From Orthonyx spaldingii (lineage: Eukaryota; Chordata; Aves; Passeriformes; Orthonychidae), in the NCBI GenBank assembly GCA_013397795.1, contig VZTJ01004195.1, forward strand, positions 1 through 64,000: DNA of 64,000 nucleotides, in the 5' to 3' direction. The first letter of the stretch is position 1, and every line of letters starts with the position of its first letter. The notes beneath the pieces were generated by a model that made no database searches, was not told the origin of the DNA, and saw only the letters and a program-made list of their open reading frames with translations. Shown here piece after piece: positions 36,490 through 50,215 of this stretch. Both the position numbers and the translations under genes were made by a program.

Positions 36490-37570
36490 ACTTTTATATT
36501 GCAGCCCCCTTAACTCTGTCGTTCAGCGGGGAAGTGGTATATTACATGGTCTGTGGTGCAATTCTCCTGCTGTGAAACATCCTATGCTGAGTGGTTGTAG
36601 CTTTACCCACTCTTGCTTATATAATTTAATAAGAAACCCTCAAAGTTGACTAATCCTTGTTACTGCAAGCTAGTGCTTGGCAAAAGGCCTACATGTATGT
36701 CACTGATTATTTGTGATGTTTAAATTGATGTATAATCCCTTTTCACTCACTTCATTAACACTTAAATTCTTGTCCTTTGCAACCTGCTGAATTATTAGCT
36801 TTCAACAGCTAATTACAGGTCATGTTTTAAAAGTATTTCTTTCAAATGAATTTGTGAGCCATTGATTTCAATATAAGGGCATAAAGTACTTCATCACAGT
36901 GTTACTCCATATAGGCTGACATTGTATTTAACTTTCACCTAACCTGAGTAAGGTTACCCCTGGAGTTCCTCATGGCATCTTTTTGAGATGAATCCAAATT
37001 GCTTTTTCTTATCCACAGTTTCAAAGAAATCTCATGTGTATCTATTTCCAGACCCCTCAAATGCATGGGATCTCATATAAGCTGTGAGGGCAGCACACTG
37101 TTAACCTTCTACCATTAAAAAAATTGGCATTCTTATTCCTTTATTTTGTTTTGTTTGATGCATAATAACAAAATATTTCATCTCACAGGCTGTATGTTTT
37201 TTATACATCTTTTAAGAAACTTATTCCAGACGTCATTCAGAAATCTGAATACTTTTTTCGTCTGCCTTTTTTTTTTTTTTTTTTGTGCTAAGGTCCGTTA
37301 ATATATACAGAAGATCCAAGGGAAAGGGTTGTGACCCACCTCTGAGGCAGGGCAACTGAGTTTATTTTTAACAGATCCTTTGGGGTAGGTTAAAACAAAA
37401 TGACATTAAATAAATGATATAAAAATGAATTTTATTTGAGAAACTGCTTTGAAATCTAACTGGAAAAAAACTGCAAGGGATTGGAAAAGGGGTCTATAGC
37501 TATTCTGTAGTTTATGATTATCCTATGAGAGAAAAACTGGAAAGAGAAAAGTAGACAAAGAGAGATACGA
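36490..37570. other. Unique AT-rich DNA with a T-run
   Basis: No gene or repeat family recognised. A T-run of about 18 bases lies at 37267-37284. Confidence 0.4.
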
Positions 37571-37574
37571 GAAG

Positions 37575-37604
37575 AGATAGATTAGATAGATGGATAGATA
37601 GATG

Positions 37605-37643
<39 letters not shown>

Positions 37644-37652
37644 GATAGATAA
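37575..37652. repeat. (GATA)n microsatellite
   Basis: About 19 tetranucleotide units of GATA/TAGA, with a few GGAT variants on the left and a one-unit slip (GATGATAG) on the right. Confidence 0.95.
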
Positions 37653-40600
37653 TCACTGCCTGTGGTTCCAGTGACACATGTGTGATCATGGCCTGTAGTC
37701 ACGACACATAGTTCTGCTCTGCCAGGGGTAGGGGCTCACATAGGCATGGAAAATTGGTTTTCCTGGTTCCACCAGTAAATTCCCCAGTACATTCTCTGTG
37801 AGGAGTTTTGGACAGGCACAATCTCCTTTCTGGTAGATTCTGAAAGTTTGTTGACTTCAAGAGGGCAGGTGAATGTGTGTGTCTGTGTGTTCGGGTGTGC
37901 CAGGACATATTTTCTGTACAAAGCTTCTGTAAATTTTCTGAGTTTTGCGGTTGCACAGCGGTGGCTCCTGAGGTGGGAAAGAGACCAGCATAAAAAAACC
38001 CCACCTCTATCCTGTCTCCAGTTAAAAGTGGTTTTCCTTTAGTTTGGAAACACCTTGATCAAGGAAAATTTAGCCTCCGTGTCCAAGTGATTCACCACAG
38101 AAAGTCTGAGAGATGTTTCTTTAAATGCTTGTCTTTATTTTAAGCCCTCCAGTGTGGATATGAATCTCTGGTAATAATAGTTTCTGGCACATCCAGAGCT
38201 TTGTGATACAACTGGTATCACATGTGAAAGACGCTTTGGTCTTATTTCTGGCAGGTTAAGACAAGTACTATTTATGATGATTCTGTCCAGCTGCATGGTA
38301 ACTTGGACACTAATGGTGATCTCCAGTGTCTCTTGCATCAGTGCTGACACTGTTGAGTTGCTGGAGAAGCCAGTCAGGAAACTTGCTTTCTTTTAGTACA
38401 GCCAGAGAGCTTATGTCAGTCATCTGTCAAATGTGGCTTTAAAAAGAGAGATAGAAGATACGTTAGGGAATTTTTTAGTATTACTATTTTTTTTTTTTTG
38501 GTAGCATAAAAATGATTGCAAATTTCTTAATGCTTTAAGATGCTCAAAATTAAAACTTGGGATAATGCATTCAAGTTGTCAAAGTGTGTGTGTAAAGAAA
38601 CAGGCAAGTTGATAATGCAGAGAGTATTGCAGATACATGGCAGAAAAACTGTATTCAGCAAAGAAATGAAATTTTTCACCCATGAGGCCAGAACAGGAAA
38701 GATATCCACAAATATAGCAAAGGGGAGAAGAGGTGTTAAAATGAAGTTTAAAAATATAGTGATAATAAGAGATTGTAATTTTCTGGTACAGGATTGATTC
38801 TTATCACAACAGGTCAGGGGTTATGTACAGACAGAAAACCCAGACTGCAGCTGAAATCCATGAGAAGGTAATTGAAAATTGAATGCTGAATTAAGAAGGG
38901 CATGTCTGCCTTTGTGCATGCAGAAGTTTGCTGACATGCATGTGGGAAATTAAGACAGCCACTTTCCAGACAGCTGGATTTAGAAGCTGCAAGTTTTGTA
39001 ACTGAAAGAAAGCTAGAAATTACTTTTTCAGTCAAGGATTGAGTAATTGTATTTGTACATCCTGATGGAAAAGAGATAGTAAGTGGGGTTATAAATAAAC
39101 TTTTCCCTTTTTATTTTTTTGTGGGCATGGGAATACAATGAAGTGTAGGTTGGAAGTTAACGAGAAGACTGTGCACATCTTTAGATACTGGGAATTTAAG
39201 GGACAATCACCACACTTGCCTGAAGAAAAAGTGCTCTAGGAGATTCATCTGAGAGATGGGAACAGATTATGGCCTTAATTGTCTCAGTGGAAACATTTTC
39301 CTTTTTAAAAACAGGCTTCAGGTATATCTGTTGCACACAAAACCCCTTTGTATACTCTGGTACGAAGTAAGGCAAAGTAGAATTGTATTGAATTTGGTGC
39401 CAGCTGGGGCTAGATGTGGGAATATGATGTACTTCCTTGAGATGAATGTAAGAGAACATTTTTGTCTTTACAGATCTAATGAGTAACCATCTATTCAGTT
39501 TCCAAGGCTGCAGTTATCCCTACTACTTTCACTTCTCATAATGGCTGAGTCCTTTTCAGTTTAGCCTGATCAATTAATCCAGTCAAAACATTCCAGTGTA
39601 AGTGATGACTAATTGGGCTACTAGACAACCACACAGAAATGGTGAACTATTAGAATGATTTTGGCATTGTTAAACTTCAGATAAAATGTGCTCATAAAGA
39701 TTTGAAGGAGGGTGAATGTAAGGTAAATCTAATAATGATTGAGAACAGAGTGTATTTAATCTCTATTATTATCTGGGAGAATAATTTTAATAACCAATGT
39801 AATCTAAATGTCAAATAAAACCGATTTTAATTTATCTTAGGTAAAATTGACAATTTTCTTAACTTCCTTTACTGAGGTTAGTAAAAACCCCAAAATAAAA
39901 ATGGATGCCAAAAGCAGTAATTGTGGAAATGTTTCATTATCCCTTTCTTTGACACACACCTGTACAAGTTCCTATGCAGCTTAATGCCCCTAACCCATTA
40001 ATTTCTTCTATTTGAAGAAATTAGTTTCACAGTTCACAAACTCATTCTCTTTGTTGTTTAAAAACATAGTTGGGCAGGCAAATAGACAACATGCACTCAT
40101 TTCAGCAATTAAATCACTTTCCCTGAGGTAGAGGTCACTAGCATGTCTCAAAGAGTCCTTTGCATACCATGTAACTGAACAACTAAAAATGCTTCCTTTA
40201 AGTGCCTTTCAAAACAGTGGAATCCTGTTTGGATTTGTTGGCATCAAATCTTTATAATATCATTCCTAAAAAGGCAAATCGTTTGTTTGCCAAAGGCATG
40301 CTTTTCAGCCAGTTTGCAGACATTTGGAATTTAAAAATCCCTCCACTCCACCCCCCAACAGTGCTATCCACTACCATAATCGAATGTATTTGATAGATAA
40401 AGGGACTAGAATTGATATGGAGATGGCAGATATACATTTGAGAAGAACACTTTCTCAATTTCCCTAGAGTTGTCTGTGTATCTTCTACTCAGAACACATA
40501 TGTGTATCCAAAACTCTACATCTTAGAACACTGTACCAAATAATGCAACATTTTTGTGAGTTGACTCTTCTCGTTCTTCTCCAATGTTTTCTGTATCTTA

Positions 40601-43600
40601 AAATATGAATTATGATGGAAGGAAATGAGTTTCTTTGCTTGTACTCATTCCCTATTTTGTTTACAGACAGGATATTCAGCTTGCATTTTTTTCAGTAATG
40701 AAGAGATTTGGAAGCTCCAGCAGAGACCACATGGTAGCTGGCTGTTTGGGACATTCTCCCATCTTATAGCCATGCAAAACTAAACTCTAAATCCTCTGAT
40801 CATGAGGTGAAAGCAATATCTTAAAACCATTTTGTGATTTAAAAAGAGATCCTTTTATGCCCAGCTTTTCTGTTTTCTTCTGTTGTTTTGACTTAAAATA
40901 TCATTTTTTTTTCAACTTAAAACTTCCTTTTCTGCCATCAAGAAAGAAAAAAAAGAAATAGCATCAAGCCTCAAACTGGTTTTTATTTTTCATTTTAGCT
41001 GTAGACTTGAAGAACAATACTGGTTACAGTCTTCTGACTGTTATTTCTCTTTTTGTATCTTTGTGTTTTTGAATTATTCAATTACTTAGTAAAACAGAAA
41101 GTATAAGGGTTTGTAGACAAATTTGCAGTGGTTACAGATGGTAAATGAAGAACTCTTATTGCCTGTAGTGATTGCAGGCGGCTTGAATTTCTAGTAATTC
41201 TGTGAACGTATAAGTGTGACATCCCCAAGGCAATCAAGCACGACGGTTTTGGCTGAATGTGCTTAGAGTAACTAAAGCTGGATTAAAAAGTTAGCTAAAC
41301 TTTTAAATCATTCACTTTAACAAATGTCACAGTATTCAGTGGGGCAGAATGTTATGCCAACAATTGTTAGGATTGACACCTGGCAAACAGCTGTTAAGTG
41401 TGTGTTCTCTAATTGCAGAAAAAATGGCACTTACCTGAACTGAGTGGACTGGTCAGATATTCACTGATGTGTATGTTTATGGTTCTTGTCTCCTTAACTT
41501 GATGCCCATGGTGTAGTATGAAAACAGAAAGGCACAATTTGCTTTCTTATAGAGCAGTCAGGGAGGGCATGAATGTTCCTATAAAACAGCATATTTTTAA
41601 TGATACTCTATGGCCACCATCCTCAATAATCTAATTGTTCAACTGAGTAGTCTTCATATAATTTATTCCATGAACAAGTCCAATTAAACTGGCATTATTT
41701 GAAACCAGCTTAAATAAAACCCCATTTTATGTTAAGTAGTTAGCCTTTCTCAATTTTTTTAAACCTTCAAGTTGGTTAAACTTGCCATCTGAATTCCTTT
41801 AGGAAAACTGCAGGAGATATCAGCCAGTTTCAATTGTTGTTCAAAAATTAATTTCTACAATGACTAATGCATATTAGAGATGGGAAAACAGATATGGAGG
41901 AATTTAGTGACTAATCTAATTTGCCAAAATATATATCATGGAATGCCTGATTTTAAGTTCAGAATTGTAGGCAATAATTCCTCATATTTTCAAGCAGTGA
42001 AATGAGAGGATATAAATGGACCAAAAAGAGTATGGATAGGCTAATCTGAATCCTGTGTTTCTTCAGGGCTATGAGAGAAAATATTAAAAAAAAAAATCAA
42101 CTGTGCCCTGAGCATCTGATTTTTTTGTTTTTGTAAGACTGCTTTTATCACATGGGGAAAAATACAACTTGTAACTAATATGGAAATTACTTAAAAAAAA
42201 TATGCTGAAACAGTAATCTCCAGCCATTAGCACTTCAGTTATTGCCATCAAAAAATAATTTACAGATCTTCTCACATCTGCTCGCAGCTGCTTATCAAGA
42301 GATGGTTGTGAGACAAAGCTGGGCCAGAAGAGGTTTTTCTCATCATGCAGTCAGTGTAATTAGTTTAAGAATAACTTCTCCCTTGTGTACCTGAAACAAT
42401 TCTATCAGGTAACAGGCTCAGCTACATAGACACCACCAATAAATGCACCACCAAGCAGAGCTGGATGACCAGCAAGGTAAGGCATTTTGTTGATGGAATT
42501 GATTGCTAAAAGATACTAATCCACACATTAAAGACAGTTGTAGGAAGTCTTGGTAGACTTAAAAAACATGAAGTATTTACATTCATGTATTTGATGATAT
42601 ACAAGAAGCTACACTGGATTTTTACTGCGTAATAGTTTATCTTTCTTTTGTGGTAAAGATAAAATGTTTTCATGTGCTTTTTACTTCTTTCGGTGTAGTT
42701 GTTAAAGAGAAAAGCTGTGAAACAAGCCAAATTATCTGAATAGAAACATTCCTGATTTTCAGATGAGATTTTTATTTCTGTATTCATTTTATAACCATTT
42801 GTGAGTCCGGTATTTTTTTCTTTCCCTTGAGAAGCTGCCACTAGATGGAGCAAGTGTTGTTTAAAAAAAAAAAGAGAGGTAAAGCCCTCAAATCCCAACC
42901 CCTCAAAAATCCAAAAGCAAACCAAAAAACAAAAAAACAAGAAAAGAAAAAGAAAAAGAAAATCCCCCAAATCAAGAATACTGAAACTCTGTCCTAAAAC
43001 CTGAGAAGGATAAGAACACACACCACTTACAGATGCAACATCTTTGTTATTAAAAGTTATGTGCTAAACTATGAAAGTCTAATGTATTTGAAAGTTGTCT
43101 AATCAAGAAAATTCTTTTTACTTTTCATAAATATCTTAAGAGAAATTATGCTTAAATGAACTCTAATACAAGAGGCTGGTGGAGAGAAAAGATAACAGCA
43201 AAAGCAATTATTTAAAATTCCTTGTAGAATCCATTGCACATCTAAGATAATTGGGATGCCATCATTAAATATTTTTAGATAACGAGAAGCAGAATGGACT
43301 TATTAGCACATTTCTCACTGTATTAAGTAAATGTTTTATCAATTGCTTTAAACTTGGGCACAGAAATTTAGGTTGACCTTGAAACATGAGACTTGCCTGT
43401 AGGATGAGGAAGGGTGGACTCATTTCAGGGTGATGTGAGGTTTTGCACTGACCCACAGAGCTGGTCCAGTAGTGTTCCCTCTCTAGCTGGTGAATGAGGC
43501 TCAACAGAGTCTTAGGAGGTAAACTTTACAGCTCCTGTTGATCAAAGGTGGGCTTAGTTTGGTAGAGTTTATATTGATATATTTCAAATAACATCTGATC

Positions 43601-45198
43601 TCACTATGAATTAGCAAAGCCCAGATTATATTCTTCCAGCTCTCTCAAACTGATTTATTTTATTGGGCTGTATTTAATGTGAGGGTAATGTTTCTTAAGA
43701 TTGTTCTCTTTACCTGGATTTAGAAGAAGATGGGGGAAAGCATGCACAAAGATGCTCTGAATTAGATTAAAGCATATCACTGGTAGAATGGTGCAATCAC
43801 TTGTGAGTGGCATCCCAGTGTTTGAAAGAGAACATAATTTGCATCCTTGTGCCTGATCTGTTCTGTCCTAAATTACAGTTATAGGGACTTAAAGGATAAC
43901 AGGGGTTTGCAGATCATTTGACTGAATTAGCCTTCAGTAACTTGACTGGTGTCTCCCAATCAACCGGTGAAGAGTTTTTTTCCCGTGGCTGTCTGTCATC
44001 TATGATTTATTGCATCACGCTAATCTACCCTTTGTCTTCTTCTAACATACAGCAAAGTATTTGTTTGTGTTTTAGAGCATGCACCGTATTATACAATGTT
44101 TCTAAATATTGTGCTATCAAAATTCCCATTCTCTTCCTATTTCTGTACACTTTAGGTGATTAGGGGACACCTACATTTTCAGTGTAGTAAACAGATGCTC
44201 TTTAAAAAGCAAGTGAAAGACACAAACATGCTGAAAGTACAGATGTAAAGCAGGCACTGGCCATGCCTTGTAAAACAAGCCTGCCCATGTAGTTCAAGTG
44301 ATATACAGCAACACTGACCCAGAGAGACTTCCTCCAGGGTTAAGGATTAGTAGCTATGTTTGACTAAGCCATGGTCTCTTTGTTTAGGCTGCCTGTAAGG
44401 GCACCAATTAGTGTCAGTTGCAATTGTGATTTTTTTTGAGATTTCAGCCACTAGGGAAATTCTGTAGTGGCTATACCTAGTCATGCTGAGTGTACTTCAC
44501 AACATAAATATGATATTGTGGGGTCTCTTTTGGTGTGTTTGGTTTGTTTAAGGAGAAAAAAATAGAGGTTTGTGGATTATTGTATGAGGGCATTAAAAAT
44601 TCTTGGTACATATAGTCTCTATTGTATTTAAACAAATAGTTTATCATCTGTCACCTCAAACGTTCATCACTCTTTCTACATAGATCCTTAGTTTTTGCTT
44701 AAAATGTTTTTTTTAAGTGATGAATACTACTTTTATAAAGAACCAAAGGTAGGAAAACTTAATGAACATAACAGAACTAATAAAGTGAGGATTTGTTCTT
44801 ATACACTCCATAAATAAGAGAAGGACACTTTAAATTTGGAAGTTACCTACCTCTCTAAGCCACCATGAATAATAATAAAAATAATGTTCTTAGTATTTTC
44901 AGTGAATCAATTTTAGAATGAGATCTTTTTTTTTTCTCAGAATGCATAAATAAATTACAAACTTGGAGCCAACAGTTAAATATAGGCTAATGTAAGGATG
45001 AGAACACAGATAAAGGAACATATTAAAGATTGGATTTGTTAAGGTGATATTGCTCTAGTCATTACTTTTTCTAAAGATTTTGAGGGGTAGATTCTTGCAC
45101 TGGGTATATATGAATTAAGTATAAGCTACTGCAATGTCTACAGGATGGTGTTTTTGTTTAAGTTGGAATAAGTTGTTTTCTCCACTTTGCTCTCTTAG
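37653..45198. other. Unique AT-rich DNA, no gene seen
   Basis: About 7.5 kb. A T-run lies near 38488-38500. An A-rich low-complexity tract (about 42869-42962) creates a long but meaningless Phe/Leu-rich minus-strand frame (42506-43021). No motif-bearing open frame or recognisable repeat family was seen. Confidence 0.45.
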
Positions 45199-45311
45199 AC
45201 ACAGGGGAGCCTGCTCACAGGAGAAAATCAAACTTCCAGAGAAAAAGAGATGTTGCTTCAGAACTAAGTTTCTTTGCTCTCTTTTGATAGAAGAGGAAGA
45301 AAACATTAACG
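45199..45311 (+). other. Candidate 113-base exon with nested acceptor
   Basis: Flanked by a strong acceptor (TTTTCTCCACTTTGCTCTCTTAG region, AG at 45197-45198) and a consensus donor (AACG followed by GTAAGC, GT at 45312-45313). A second strong acceptor lies inside (TTTGCTCTCTTTTGATAG, AG at 45289-45290) and would give a 21-base microexon, 45291-45311. In phase 0 the 113-base form codes for 22 residues and then stops (TAA at about 45265). In another frame the whole exon stays open and ends in four Glu codons. A TGC motif just upstream of the inner acceptor recalls the context of neural microexons, but this is only a resemblance. Confidence 0.28.
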
Positions 45312-48300
45312 GTAAGCTTCAAATAAATGAGGAGACCATTTAATAATTGTACTAGAATAAATAAATAAATCACGTTCCTTTGTGATTTTCATGTATAAAA
45401 ATGCTTAAGATTTCTTCCTTTCCCATCTGTACAACAAAGCCCCTCGGAGACTAAAAGGTTTTATTATAATTACCTGTGTTGTAAAAGCATGTTTAATAAT
45501 GATTTTGTCATCTATTTATTTTTTAGAAAACTTCTGCTGACACTTCAATCTGCTCTTTTGTTTAGGAAATCTTGAAGATGTGCTACAAAATTGTGTTAAG
45601 AACTCAAGCAAGTGCTACTGTCTCCCAGCTGAAATACATGCATGCTGATTTTTGCATCCCTCATCCACAAGAGATTATCTGGTCTTATGCTCTTTCTAAT
45701 TTTTCAAAAGGAAGGCCCATAATTAATCAGGTGGTCTACATCTGAGCGATGTTTCTGGAAACATCAGCACTTCATTATAAATGGAAAGAGTGAGGGTGCT
45801 ATAAACACATATGAAGTTTTTAAAAATTCTATTCCCAGGACACAGAAGTAACCAAAATATCAGCTTCCCTCTCTTAATTGCACTCAGCACTTGGATGTAG
45901 ATCTGGCAATGGTGATTCACATATTTTTCACCTTTGTATTGGACAATTACAATGCATCCTGCTACTTGCAGTTCACCTAGAAGGAAAGTCCAAAAGAGAT
46001 AGTTCAATATGAAATAGTCTTCCTTTTTAGAAGATCCACTGTCAGTTCAGTGATGGATCCATTTAACTTTCTGGGAATCAATGTCACCACTGGAGTCTTA
46101 ATGAGAAATCACTGTTTCTCAAAAGTGAGAAATGATATTTTTATTCTTTTTCTTCAACAAAGGGATGTGTATGCAAATGGGATGTTGTGGCACAGCTATA
46201 GTGTACATACAGTGTGTTAACCTGCCAGGTAACTGCTTATGTGCACTCTGACTTCTTGATAAAGGCTGTGTATCTTTGCCACACAAATTTTGCTTTCATT
46301 TACTATGGTACTCTTTCTATGCCATCTAGGAGTATTTCTTTGACAATGACAAGTTGACAAGGCTTAGTGTAAGGGGAGTAAATTTGGCTTGTGCTAAGGG
46401 ACTACCTGTATACTAAGTCTTGAAACAGGATTATGATAATTGTTCAGAACCAAAAAGTGATTAAATACAGGTGAGTTTCAAGGAGACCAAGAGAGAGAAC
46501 TGAAAAAGAAAAAATGAGAATGAAGCCTCAATACATCCTAACATTACTCTGTGCCTCTTCGTAGTCAGTTCCATTTGAGTGTCAGTTCTGACTCTGTAGC
46601 CTTTTATAACAAATTTTCTTTCACTTCATAAAAGCAGCAGTCAAGCACATATTTGTGTCTTGCTAACTAAAGAAATTCTCACAGGAGTATAAAATAATCT
46701 TGAAGACAATATGTGAAATTTAATCCTTCTTCATCCCCTTTTACCATTCAGAAACCAGAAAGCTTCTGTAAAGACTATTATCAGACAGATCTGCCGTGGC
46801 CCAGTAATTGTGATCTAATGATAACTTCTTTTCTGAGTGCTGGATGGAAATTTGAGTGTGGAGGGATTTGTTGTTTGCATTTGTTAGAGTTGTGTTGATG
46901 GATTGGTGGGTGTAGCTATTGTAAATCGAGCTTATGGTTCTGAGGAATTGAGTGCTACAGAGACTTAGATCTAGCTTACTTTCTGTTGATAGGTCGATCT
47001 ACTGTTTCCTGTTTGTAAAGACATGAAGTTTGGACCTCAAGATGTCCTGCTAAAATATCTCTAGCTGCAGTCTTGCACTGCTGTTAAGTAAAGCTGAGTG
47101 ATGAAAGATTTACCGACTAAAAAACCTCCCAAACCCAAATCAAGAACAGGTGAAAATATTATGTACTGCAAGACTTGTACCTAAACTACTTAGAACAGAC
47201 CCAACCATAGCTTCTGAAAGCTATGTCGCCAGGTTTGACTCAAGGTTCTGCCTCGTGCCCTTTGTATTTGAGCAAGAAAAATTTTAGATAGATAATTAAC
47301 AGCTGTGATAAAGCAATGTACAAACTCACTGCACAACAAACCTTTGAGTGTAACTTCTGGTATAGTAATAGCTCCTTTTAGAATGAGGGAATCTAAAAAC
47401 AGCTTTGAGTATAGTGACTCATCCCATCTTCTCATTTATCACTAGAGGTTTTGCTTTGATATTACAAAACCTTCCTATAATCTTATCCGTAGCACCTCAT
47501 CCAAAGGTGTTTTCCCTGCTAAGTGTTTTTCCAGCTGCAGTGATCTTACTGCTCTGATGATAGTGTTGAGCAACTGCTTCAGCCTGCGTTGTTTTCCCTC
47601 CTTTTTCCTCTCCTATACGGTCTAAGTGTATGTGAAGAAAAAATTCCATGGTATCTTTACTTTCTTTTCCTCTAAGCATGCCAAATGGACTTTTTTTCCT
47701 GGAGAATTTTTTTCTGTTCTCTCTTTTTCATTCTCTAATAAAAACTTATCTGCTCTCATCTTCCTGTATACTCATTGACCTGCCATTCTTCTGTCTGTCC
47801 AACAACAATCCTCTCTGGCTTCGCACCCTTTGCCCCTTGAGAGATTCTCTACTTCCATTGATGAGAGTTCTGTTATTTTAAGTAACTCGATGGTTCTCTT
47901 AGCAACTAAAGAGATCACTGTTACAAGACTTTGCTGTTTTTTCCATTAGCTTGTATCTGGATGAACATAAACACTAGAAAACATAAGCACTAGAAAACTG
48001 TCCTATTACTGTTATTATCTCTGGACTAAAGAGGTAATTTATACACTGATTCACCCTTGCATAATTCCCTGACCTGTCTTTTGTTGTTGAAAATAGACAG
48101 CTCTACCGCTAAAGATTTTTTTTCTTAATTTTGTCTAAATACACTCTTGTCTGACCATAATCTCATTGGAATCAGTGGGATTTTTTCCATTAACATCAGT
48201 GTGCTTTGGATCAGATCCCAGATGAACTTTTTTCTTGCCTTTTAATACTGTGAGTACTCAATTATGATGCTCTTAATGCTGAACCATGCTGGGAAGGGAA

Positions 48301-48760
48301 AGTTTTTGCACTGCTGGAGCCCTGGTTCCTGGCAACCATATGTCTTTCAAAGGCAATGTTCCTCCATGGGGAAATGATAGAAAGATTCCCTCTGCTACAC
48401 CTCTTTAATTACAAGAGCAAGTATCGTCCCACTGCAGTCCTCCCAGCATCTAGGAGCACGGCTTCAGCCTTCTCTGGTGCAGTCAACATTTCCAGAAAAG
48501 ATTAAAAACATCCTCTCTGCCTTCCTGATTCACCTCCCATGCAGCTGTTACTTATTATTGCAATGCACTCTTTAATTGAGGATGCTCAGGACAATAAGGA
48601 TTCCCATATGGTACTTGCAGCAGCTCTGAGACTAGAAAGAATTTTGCTGTTTCTCTTCAGTAAAAATATCTTTGCTTAAGTAGTGCTGTATGTTGCTTAC
48701 TTCTTAAAATTCTGTCTTTATTTCTATTACATTCAGAACAAAATGACAGAGTCTTACTTT
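45312..48760. other. Unique AT-rich DNA, no firm gene
   Basis: No repeat family is recognised. A further acceptor-like signal (CCCCTTTTACCATTCAG, AG at 46750-46751) precedes a short open frame to 46898, but there is no matching donor. Confidence 0.4.
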
Positions 48761-48799
48761 TATATATATATATATTACATATGAATATATAAAAAACTT

Positions 48800-48834
<35 letters not shown>
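48761..48834. repeat. (TA)n and (GT)n microsatellites
   Basis: TA units at 48761-48776 are followed after a short spacer by about 15 uninterrupted TG units (48804-48834). The dinucleotide tract produces a His/Thr-rich artefact frame on the minus strand. Confidence 0.95.
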
Positions 48835-48837
<3 letters not shown>

Positions 48838-50215
48838 CATATAAAGCCAGTTTGTACACCTTCCATAAAAATAATTTGCTTTTCTACCTGACAAAGTTGC
48901 TCTGGTTTTCATATGTTTTAGCGTCCTAAAGCACTGACACCTCAAATTCTGTTTTGACAACCAAGGAAAACATTTATTAAAAGCAGGCTATTGCCTGTAC
49001 CGAGGCTGCTAAAATCCAAGTTTTACATGAAACTCTGAACTGGGAACTAAGCATGGTAAATATGAGAGGAGTTATTCCACAAGTCTGTGCTTTTCCTTAT
49101 CACCTGAGTGGGCAATTTCTGTTTTTAATTTCTATTGGGGTAATGGAATAATTTTTTTTTACCCACAAATATTCTGACGTCATGGAAAAAACTCTGCATT
49201 TCCCTCTCGCCTTCCACCCCCCACAGCTGGAAATTCCTAGCTTCCTCAAAAGTGCTTTAATGTTTGTGTAATTGCCTTCAGATCCTAGTCTGGAAAAAAT
49301 AATTAGAATTTTAATTTCAGGAAATACAAGAAGAACAGGTTACCTGAGCATAGTATAATGTTTGCACATATTCTGCCAAACGGATGGAAACAATGTGGTA
49401 AGTGTTCACTAAACCTGGGAAACATTTTCCTGGAAATGCTGGAGTCATTGTTTCTATGTATTACACTGCCTCTGGAATGGTTCCAACATGCTGCTCCTGG
49501 ACAGATGCAGGCTCCCGGTACCCAAGTCTGGTGAAGGCTCTTCAGCTCACAGCCAGCGATTGCAGAGTGCCTTGGAGAGTATCAAGTTTGTGTGCCCACA
49601 CAGAAAGTGGGGTAAGGTCATCGCTGCCCTTGCGTCAGAGCCTGCCCAAGATGACTCACTGAATATGCCCTGCAATGGCACAAGTACTTTCTGGGATTAA
49701 TGTGTTGTGTAAAATCAGAGGATCGTTTCTAGTCAGACAGTGAATCTGAAATACAGCAACAGCTGTGTACAATGCGAGAAGGAATAGTCTCTTTTCAAAC
49801 AAAGCAATAAATGAAGTTTCTCTGATGGTCTATGCTTATCTGAATGCCTCAGTCTGTTGGCAGAGGTGTAGAGGAATGTTGATCTGTTCTGCTAGTGAAT
49901 TTTGAGCACTGAAAAAACACTATCTAGCTTTAATGTGTCAGTGTTAGGGTTCTCTTCAAGACTGCAAAATGGCCTAGTCAGGTAGTAAAGACTGGTAATA
50001 AAGACTCTATCTTGAATTCTGTCCTGAGGATGAAAAGAACTACTGGGTGCATTACTTTTCTGATGGATTCATAATTGGTTGCTTCTAGAGCAACATATTC
50101 CCAGTATACGATGTAGAAGAAAGATATTAGTGGAAGCAAAAAAAAAATTCTAAACAGTTTACTACTCTGATAATCTTTGGCTCAATCCAGATTTTAATCT
50201 TTCCAGGCAAAATGC
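48835..50215. other. Unique DNA with one exon-like stretch
   Basis: AT-rich except for 49400-49720, which is more GC-rich. There the + strand frame beginning ATG at about 49488 is open for 70 codons and contains a donor-like GTGGG followed by GTAAGG (GT at 49612-49613). An AG before 49505 could be an acceptor. The family is not recognised. Confidence 0.3.

Noticed and set aside
42506..43021. 171-codon minus-strand open frame
   Set aside because: Its Phe/Leu-rich start comes from an A-rich low-complexity tract (about 42869-42962), and the rest looks like translated AT-rich DNA.
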